From contig URHT01000032.1 of NCBI GenBank assembly GCA_900547745.1, forward strand, positions 1 to 18,435: a stretch of 18,435 nucleotides of DNA. Reading direction: 5' to 3'. Of this stretch, positions 13,369 through 18,435 are shown one piece after another (the stretch's first letter is position 1; every line of letters begins with the position of its first letter). The stretch comes from an uncultured Eubacteriales bacterium. Its GTDB lineage: Bacteria > Bacillota > Clostridia > Oscillospirales > Oscillospiraceae. The notes beneath the pieces were generated by a model. The model was not told the origin of the DNA. It saw only the letters and a program-made list of their open reading frames with translations, and made no database searches. Made by a program: the position numbers and the translations under genes.

Positions 13369-14538
13369 GTGACAGAGACTGTGAATATGCCCCAGCTGGC
13401 GGCACATGACCGCTGTACCGGATGCGGCGCATGCAGCAGCGGCTGCCCGAAGGGCGCCATCCGCATGGCGCCGGACCGGGAGGGATTTCTCTATCCGGAG
13501 GTGACGGACGGCTGCGTCCAGTGCGGTCACTGCGCCCACGTCTGTCCGGTACAGAAGCAGCGGGAGCACCGCACGGCGCCGCAGGTATTCGCCGTGTGGA
13601 GCCGGGACGAGTCCGTGCGGCAGGCGTCCACCTGCGGCGGCGCATTCTCGGCACTGGCGGAGTATGTGCTGGAGGGCGGCGGCGTGGTGTTCGGCGCGGC
13701 GCTGGACGAGAACCTGCGGGTGGTACATACGGCGGTGAAAAACGTCCATGACCTGTCCCGCCTGCGGGGCATGAAGCCGGTGCAGAGCGACACCGGCGAC
13801 GCCTACCAGCAGGTACGGCTGTATCTGGATCAGGGGCGGCAGGTGCTGTTTTCCGGCACACCCTGTCAGGTGGACGGCCTGTACCGCTATCTGGGGGAGC
13901 ATCCGGAGCGGCTGCTGACCTGCGACGTGGCCTGCGGCGGTGTGTGCAGCCCCGGCGTGTGGGCACAGCTGGTGAAGTCCATGGCCTACGTCAAGCAGCA
14001 CCGCCCCACGGCGGTGGAGTTCTGCGGCAAGCTCACCGGCGACCGGGAGCGGCGTTTCCGCGTGAAATTTGAGGGCGGCGGCCGGTACGATGCGCCCATG
14101 GGCAAGTGCGAGCTGGGGCGGGGCATCGCCCGGCGGCTGTTTATGCGCCCGGCGTGTCACCGCTGTGCCTACGCCACCACGGATCGCCCCGGCGACGTAA
14201 CGCTGGGGGATTTCAGCGGCGGCAGCTTTGCCCCGGAGGAGAAAAAGAGCGGCGTTTCCATGCTGCTGATCAATACCGCCAAGGGCGCGCAGGTGTTCGA
14301 CATGCTGCCGCTGGAGCGGCAGCACCGGACGCTGGAGGAGGCCGAGGCCTGCTGCGCCGCGCTGCGGGAGCCGCCCATGGCCCCGGCGGAGCGGGAGAAG
14401 TTCTTCCACGCCATGGAGCAGCTGCCGTTCCAGCAGGTGCGCGCCCGGTTCCTGTCGGCGCTGCAGCACCAGAGCGGCGGTGTGGCGGAGCGGCTCCGGG
14501 GTCTGCTGCGCCGGGAGAAAAAGGAGAAGAAGGCATGA
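13369..14538 (+). CDS. F420-hydrogenase beta-subunit-like iron-sulfur flavoprotein
   Basis: This encodes 389 residues. An N-terminal pair of 4Fe-4S motifs is clear: Cys16, 19, 22, 26 (CTGCGACSSGC) and Cys49, 52, 55, 59 (CVQCGHCAHVC). The F420-hydrogenase/dehydrogenase beta N- and C-terminal domains follow, with FSGTPCQVDGL near 165 and CHRCAYATTDRPGDVTLGDFSG near 265-285. In Firmicutes, which generally lack F420, such proteins often lie beside polysaccharide pyruvyl-transferases and probably move electrons through flavin. No such transferase is present here. The GTG at 13369 is chosen because AGGAGG lies 9 bases upstream and a promoter precedes it; the frame remains open further upstream but without start signals. 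Its stop overlaps the queH start. Confidence 0.88.
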   Translation: MTETVNMPQLAAHDRCTGCGACSSGCPKGAIRMAPDREGFLYPEVTDGCVQCGHCAHVCPVQKQREHRTAPQVFAVWSRDESVRQASTCGGAFSALAEYVLEGGGVVFGAALDENLRVVHTAVKNVHDLSRLRGMKPVQSDTGDAYQQVRLYLDQGRQVLFSGTPCQVDGLYRYLGEHPERLLTCDVACGGVCSPGVWAQLVKSMAYVKQHRPTAVEFCGKLTGDRERRFRVKFEGGGRYDAPMGKCELGRGIARRLFMRPACHRCAYATTDRPGDVTLGDFSGGSFAPEEKKSGVSMLLINTAKGAQVFDMLPLERQHRTLEEAEACCAALREPPMAPAEREKFFHAMEQLPFQQVRARFLSALQHQSGGVAERLRGLLRREKKEKKA

Positions 14539-15101
14539 AAACGCTGATGCACACCTGCTGCGCCCCCTGCTCCGTGTCCTGCATCCAGCAGCTGCGGGCG
14601 GAGGGCATCGAGCCGGTGTCCTACTGGTTCAACCCCAACATCCACCCCTATCAGGAGTATAAGGCCCGACGCGACACGCTGATGGCCTACGCCCCCGCCA
14701 TCGGCATGGAGCTCATCGTGCAGGAGGATTACGGCCTGCGGGAGTTCTGCCGTCTGGTGTCGGGGGATCTGGCGCGCCGCTGCGGCAAATGCTACCGCCT
14801 GCGGCTGGAGCAGACCGCCCGCTACGCGGCGGAGCATGGCTTTGAGAGCTTCACCAGCACCCTGTTCGTCAGCCCCTATCAGGATCACGACCTGCTGCGC
14901 CGGACGGCGGAGGAGCTGGCGGCGCAGTACGGCGTGGCGTTTCTGTACCGGGACTTCCGCCCCGGCTTCCGGGAGGGGCAGCGTCAGGCGCGGGAGCTGG
15001 GCTTTTACATGCAGAAGTACTGCGGCTGCGTGTTCAGCGAGGAGGAGCGCTACGCCAAGGCTATTGCCCGGGACATGCAGCAGCCGGAGAAGCATCTGTG
15101 A
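14535..15101 (+). CDS. queH: Epoxyqueuosine reductase QueH
   Basis: This 188-residue protein catalyses the last step of queuosine synthesis, reducing epoxyqueuosine in the anticodon wobble position of tRNA. The family cysteines are visible: HTCCAPC (Cys8, Cys9, Cys12), CGKC (Cys83, Cys86) and YCGC (Cys163, Cys165), which hold a 4Fe-4S cluster and an extra iron. The length is normal for QueH, the cobalamin-independent alternative to QueG. The ATG overlaps the TGA of the upstream gene as ATGA, with AAGGAGAAG before it, so translation is probably coupled. An upstream ferredoxin-like flavoprotein as operon partner raises the possibility of electron supply, but that is only inference. A strong terminator follows. 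Confidence 0.93.
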   Translation: MKTLMHTCCAPCSVSCIQQLRAEGIEPVSYWFNPNIHPYQEYKARRDTLMAYAPAIGMELIVQEDYGLREFCRLVSGDLARRCGKCYRLRLEQTARYAAEHGFESFTSTLFVSPYQDHDLLRRTAEELAAQYGVAFLYRDFRPGFREGQRQARELGFYMQKYCGCVFSEEERYAKAIARDMQQPEKHL

Positions 15102-15102
15102 A

Positions 15103-15139
15103 AAAAGCGGGACGGACGCGCAGCGTCCGCCCCGCTTTT
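15103..15139 (+). terminator. Intrinsic terminator after queH
   Basis: Bases 15103-15119 pair with 15123-15139 (16 of 17 positions, one A/C mismatch) around a GCA loop, ending in TTTT. It starts at the stop codon. A TTTCTGCGCAGAAA palindrome overlaps its end (15137-15150). Confidence 0.8.
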
Positions 15140-15253
15140 CTGCGCAGAAACGGCAAAAAACGTTGAAAAATAGGTGTACTTTTTCCGGCGGCTGTGGTAT
15201 GCTTTACATAAGTCAACAAGCCCGCCGGGCATCGATACACAAGGAGGAGAGCT

Positions 15254-17716
15254 ATGAAGAAGGTCACAAAGAGCCTGACCGCGCTGCTGCTGGCGCTGGT
15301 CATGTCCCTGACGCTGCTGCCCACGCAGGCGTTGGCAGCGGAGAGCGCTGCGAAGCCGCGCAGCTACACGGTATCGTATACCAACCCGCTGTACGCCGAT
15401 ATTGCGGACAGCGGCACGTTCATCAGCACTCGGACGGCGCCCACCACCTATGCGGCGTCGGCAGAGGCAGCGGATACCGGCTATCTAACCACCAGGGCCG
15501 CCGTCATCGCGGAGCTGCGCAGCCAGATGATCGACCGCCAGTCGACCATCGAGTTCAAGGTCAAATTGGAGCCCGGCACCATCGACCTGAAGGACTGGTG
15601 GCAGGAGGCCCTCTCCCATGTGACCGGCGATGGCAGCAGCGGCGACTTCCTGCGCTGGCAGTTCAAGAGCTACGGTGCCGGAGCGACACCGGAAAAGTTC
15701 AACGAAAGCTGGACGGGCGGCTATGAGGTCACCTATACCGTGATGTGGTACACAACATCTCAGCAGGAGACACAGCTGAACAGCTATATCAAGACCACCA
15801 TCCTGCCCCAGCTGGCGCTGGGCGGCAAGACCACCTACCAGAAGGTGCAGGCCATCTATAACTGGATCACCAAAAACGTCAGATACGACTACGCACACCT
15901 GAACGACAATACCTACAAGCTGCAGTATACCGCCTATGCTGCCGCCATCAACAAGACGGCGGTGTGTCAGGGCTACGCCAACCTGTTCTACCGGCTGGCC
16001 AACGACGCGGGCATCGACTGCCGCATCATCACCGGTACGGCGGATGGCGGGAACGGCGTCTGGGGCCCCCACGCATGGAACATCGTGAAGATGGACGATG
16101 GCAATTACTACTGTCTGGACGCCACATGGGACGAGGGACGGAGCAGCTACAGCTACTTCCTCAAGGGTACGGCGGCTTTCAACAAGGATCACTTGGTCGA
16201 TACGGGGGAGAAGGCAACCTATTTCTGGAGCCAGTATCCCGTTTCAAACACGGACTTTGCCCCTGATGCTCCGGCCATTCCCGCCGCGCCCCGCGTGACC
16301 ATCGGCACATCCTCCGCCAGCGGCAAGCCCCAGCTGACATGGGCGGCGGTGGACGGTGCGGCCAAGTACGAGATCTACCGCTCCACCCAGCAGAGCACCG
16401 GCTTCACCCTGCTGGGCACCACCACCTCCACCAACTACGTCAACACCGGCGCGGCGGTGGGCAAGACCTACTACTACAAAGTCCGCGCCCTGAACGTGGA
16501 CGGCGCGGCGGGCGCGTACAGCAGTACCGTCAGCGGCGCGGCCAAGGCGGTGGCTCCGGCAGCCCCCACCGTGACCATGACGTACTCCGACAGCGGCAAG
16601 CCGAAGCTGACGTGGAGCGCCGTCAGCGGCGCTGCCTCCTACCGGGTGTACCGCTCTGAGAGCCGCGGCACCGGCTACAGCCTGCTGGGCACCACCACCT
16701 CCACCAGCTACGTCAACACCGGCGCGGCGGTGGGCAAGACCTACTACTACCGGGTCAAGGCGGTGAACAGCGCCGGGACCAGCGCATACAGCAATATCGT
16801 CAGCGGTACGGCCAGAACACCGGCCCCGGCCGCCCCGGTACTGAAGGGAGGCACATCCTCCGCCAGCGGCAAGCCCCAGCTGACATGGGCGGCGGTGGAC
16901 GGCGCGGCTAAGTACGATGTCTACCGCTCCAACCGTGCCGACGGCACCTTCTCCAAGGTAGGCAGCACCGACAAGACCACCTACGTCAACACCGGCGCGG
17001 TGAAGGGTGTAACATACTTCTATAAAATCAGAGCCGTTGGTGCCAGCGGTGCCAGCGGATTCAGCAATACCGTTGCGATCCATGTGGCAGGCGTCGTCAA
17101 GGCGCCTGCTGCCGTGGTTTTGTCCGGCATCAAGGCGGATGCCGCCGGCATCACCGTGACGTGGAAAATCACTGCCAACGCGGATACCTACAACGTCCTG
17201 CGCAGGGACGCCTCCAACACCGCGTGGAAGGTCATCGCCCGCGGTGTCAGCGGCACCAGCTATAAGGATACCACCGTAGCCAGGGGCGTGATGTACAGCT
17301 ACACAGTGCAGGGCGTGGCAGCGGACGGTGTCACTACGGGGCCTTACGACACCACCGGCAAGAGCGCCAAAGTGACGGCATCGGCCTCCACCACGCCGGG
17401 CTACGTCACCATGAAAGACGCCCGGCGGGTCACAATTGGGGAAAAGGGCATCCTGCTGACGTGGACGACCGCGACCAACGCCAAGACCTACAATGTCTAC
17501 CGCGCCGCCAACCCGCCCAAAAGCGGCGATACCCTACGGCCTGTGCCCGCCTCCAAGTGGGTGCTGGTGGCGAAGAAGGTCAGCGCCCTGAGCTGGAAGG
17601 ACACCACCGGCACCTCCGGCACCACCTACGCCTACATGGTGCGGGGTGTGGCGGCGGACGGCAAGACACTCAGTACCAGCTACAACACCGTGGGCGTCCG
17701 GGCCACCATGCCCTGA
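15254..17716 (+). CDS. Secreted transglutaminase-like protein with five fibronectin-III-like repeats
   Basis: This 820-residue protein has a clear signal peptide (MKKVTKSL, hydrophobic core, TQALAAES; cleavage near residue 29). A unique region (30-190) leads into a transglutaminase-like domain (about 190-300) with a full Cys-His-Asp triad: Cys238 in KTAVCQGYA, His273 in GPHAWNIV and Asp289 in YYCLDATWD. Five fibronectin-III-like modules follow (about 343-430, 435-520, 525-611, 616-708, 713-819), each with an LTW...Y.VYR...Y.VRAV pattern. In gut Firmicutes such proteins are extracellular and may cleave or crosslink peptides at the surface. No sortase motif or anchor is seen, so it is probably released or held by binding. 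AAGGAGGAG lies 5 bases before the ATG. TGG-TATGCT near 15197-15205 may be an extended -10. Confidence 0.88.
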   Translation: MKKVTKSLTALLLALVMSLTLLPTQALAAESAAKPRSYTVSYTNPLYADIADSGTFISTRTAPTTYAASAEAADTGYLTTRAAVIAELRSQMIDRQSTIEFKVKLEPGTIDLKDWWQEALSHVTGDGSSGDFLRWQFKSYGAGATPEKFNESWTGGYEVTYTVMWYTTSQQETQLNSYIKTTILPQLALGGKTTYQKVQAIYNWITKNVRYDYAHLNDNTYKLQYTAYAAAINKTAVCQGYANLFYRLANDAGIDCRIITGTADGGNGVWGPHAWNIVKMDDGNYYCLDATWDEGRSSYSYFLKGTAAFNKDHLVDTGEKATYFWSQYPVSNTDFAPDAPAIPAAPRVTIGTSSASGKPQLTWAAVDGAAKYEIYRSTQQSTGFTLLGTTTSTNYVNTGAAVGKTYYYKVRALNVDGAAGAYSSTVSGAAKAVAPAAPTVTMTYSDSGKPKLTWSAVSGAASYRVYRSESRGTGYSLLGTTTSTSYVNTGAAVGKTYYYRVKAVNSAGTSAYSNIVSGTARTPAPAAPVLKGGTSSASGKPQLTWAAVDGAAKYDVYRSNRADGTFSKVGSTDKTTYVNTGAVKGVTYFYKIRAVGASGASGFSNTVAIHVAGVVKAPAAVVLSGIKADAAGITVTWKITANADTYNVLRRDASNTAWKVIARGVSGTSYKDTTVARGVMYSYTVQGVAADGVTTGPYDTTGKSAKVTASASTTPGYVTMKDARRVTIGEKGILLTWTTATNAKTYNVYRAANPPKSGDTLRPVPASKWVLVAKKVSALSWKDTTGTSGTTYAYMVRGVAADGKTLSTSYNTVGVRATMP
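16304..16902 (+). repeat. Direct repeat pair in the fibronectin-III region (53 bases identical)
   Basis: Bases 16304-16356 and 16850-16902 are identical over 53 positions and stay highly similar for about 30 more. They encode the same segment (GTSSASGKPQLTWAAVDG) in modules 1 and 3. The identity extends to synonymous positions, implying recent duplication or gene conversion. Confidence 0.85.
16409..16750 (+). repeat. Direct repeat pair in the fibronectin-III region (69 bases, one mismatch)
   Basis: Bases 16409-16477 and 16682-16750 match at 68 of 69 positions and encode LLGTTTSTNYVNTGAAVGK-type sequence in modules 1 and 2. The single change converts Asn to Ser. With the other repeat pair this makes module loss or gain by recombination likely. 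Confidence 0.85.
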
Positions 17717-17732
17717 GCCGCCGTATAGAACA

Positions 17733-17771
17733 AAAAAGATATCCTCCGGCTCCGCCGGAGGATATCTTTTT
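17733..17771. terminator. Bidirectional intrinsic terminator
   Basis: An 18-bp perfect stem (17733-17750 with 17754-17771), TCC loop, five As on one side and five Ts on the other. It lies between the converging genes ending at 17716 and 17775 and serves both. Confidence 0.9.
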
Positions 17772-17774
17772 GCA

Positions 17775-18251
17775 TCAGAAGGGGATGGGCGCCATGGCGG
17801 ACACGTCGCCGGGCTCGGTGAACAGAGCGCCGGAGGGCGGCAGGATGGTGAACAGAATATAGGTGATGGCCAGCAGGATCACGGCGGTGTACCACAGCAG
17901 CTCGCCGCCCCGCAGACGGCGCAGCACCGGCGCATAGGCGGCGAGGCCTGCGGCGGCGGACAGCAGACACAGCGGTACGGGGGACAGCCCCGCCGCGCCC
18001 AGCGCCATGGCCGCGCCCACCGACAGCAGTACGGCGGCGCACAGGCCGCTGCGGCTGCTGCCGCTGTCCAGACGGTGCAGAACCAGCGCGGCGCACAGTC
18101 CCGGCCACAGCGCCAGCTTGCCCAGCTCCCACGGACTGCCGTTGACAGGGGACAGCACGCGGGTCAGCGGATTGGGGAACCGGGCGGACAGTCCATATAG
18201 CAGCGCCGCACAGGCGGCGGCGGCGCAGAAGCTCGGCACATAGCGGCGCAT
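17775..18251 (-). CDS. DUF6512-like integral membrane protein
   Basis: This 158-residue protein has about five membrane segments (residues 6-23, 43-58, 68-90, 92-110 and 118-138). LSPVNGSPWELGKLALWPG (about 33-51) matches the PVN-S-WE-LKL pattern of the DUF6512 membrane proteins of Clostridia, as I recall it. Function is unknown. GAGGGG lies about 9 bases before the ATG at 18251. The gene ends against the shared terminator. No clear promoter was found for it in the intergenic region to the right. Confidence 0.75.
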   Translation of the reverse strand: MRRYVPSFCAAAACAALLYGLSARFPNPLTRVLSPVNGSPWELGKLALWPGLCAALVLHRLDSGSSRSGLCAAVLLSVGAAMALGAAGLSPVPLCLLSAAAGLAAYAPVLRRLRGGELLWYTAVILLAITYILFTILPPSGALFTEPGDVSAMAPIPF

Positions 18252-18292
18252 GACACATCACCCCTCTGCCCACACTGTATGCACGGCGAAGT

Positions 18293-18323
18293 GGAATATT
18301 CTCACAGTAAAACGGAATATTCC
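18293..18323. promoter_or_regulatory. Two GGAATATTC palindromes spaced two helical turns apart (candidate operator)
   Basis: GGAATATTC occurs at 18293-18301 and again at 18314-18322, start to start 21 bases apart. The second is part of the perfect palindrome GGAATATTCC (18314-18323). They lie just upstream of a consensus promoter (-35 at 18333), so a dimeric or cooperative regulator could bind both on the same face of the DNA. Confidence 0.5.
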
Positions 18324-18332
18324 CTCTGCACA

Positions 18333-18362
18333 TTGACAGAGAACGGCGAAAAAGAGTATACT
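18333..18362 (+). promoter_or_regulatory. Strong plus-strand promoter for a gene beyond the window
   Basis: A perfect TTGACA (18333-18338) and TATACT (18357-18362) are separated by 18 bases. The remaining 73 bases to the window edge show no start codon with a ribosome site, so the gene it drives begins outside or has a long leader. Confidence 0.65.
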
Positions 18363-18435
18363 GAAATGACATTACCATCGGTTGACAAGGGCAAGCACGG
18401 TTTTGACGGGCAGAAATGCGCCCATACTGCGTCAA

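Noticed and set aside
18366..18435. Open plus-strand frame from an ATG at 18366 to the window edge
   Set aside because: No ribosome site, and the ATG lies within a few bases of the predicted transcription start.
1..18435. CRISPR array, rRNA or tRNA genes
   Set aside because: No regularly spaced repeats and no recognisable tRNA or rRNA sequence on either strand; the only long direct repeats are inside the fibronectin-III coding region.

Overview
The window looks like chromosome of a Gram-positive gut Clostridia member, most plausibly an Oscillospiraceae-type organism. This is inferred from GC-rich core genes with strong AGGAGG ribosome sites, TTGACA/TATAAT-like promoters, PheB-, QueH-, WYL- and DUF6512-type genes, and mobile DNA of the kind common in gut Firmicutes. 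No rRNA or tRNA was seen, so the taxonomic placement is only an inference.

Layout. (1) 1-about 2730 is the right end of an AT-richer integrative element: the tail of an unrecognised gene, a 500-base non-coding stretch rich in stem-loops, a small DUF6870-like gene and a large serine recombinase. (2) About 2710-3996 is the C-terminal two thirds of a second, different large serine recombinase that has no catalytic domain. The first element appears to have integrated into the recombinase gene of an older element. (3) 4087-7720 is core chromosome: a PheB-like ACT protein, a divergent AI-2E/YtvI-family membrane protein, then a dihydropyrimidinase followed by a small membrane protein. (4) 7721-8743 is an AT-richer, roughly 975-base non-autonomous element. 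It sits inside the loop of what must have been a bidirectional Rho-independent terminator between two convergent units, and splits the hairpin into two perfectly complementary 25-base arms. It carries a DUF3784 gene, a 5'-truncated tnpV, a possible oriT and its own terminator-like hairpins near both ends. (5) 8747-11801 (minus strand) is a flippase - ATP-grasp - PPOX operon, divergent from a WYL-domain regulator at 11939-12907; a 25-base dyad lies between the two promoters. (6) 12954-15101 holds a small unknown gene and a divergent pair made of an F420-hydrogenase-beta-like iron-sulfur protein and QueH, overlapping by ATGA. (7) 15254-17716 encodes a secreted transglutaminase-like protein with five fibronectin-III-like repeats. 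(8) 17775-18251 (minus) is a DUF6512 membrane protein. The right edge holds two GGAATATTC palindromes and a promoter pointing out of the window.

How the parts relate. Convergent genes in this chromosome are separated by compact perfect hairpins (12908-12948, 17733-17771). The split hairpin around the 7745-8719 element fits that pattern and gives the clearest unusual biology in the window: a small element that has taken the place of a terminator and brings replacement terminators. The flippase/ATP-grasp pair suggests envelope glycan export or modification, with the WYL protein as the likely local regulator. All functional names rest on reading protein motifs by eye; no database search was possible.
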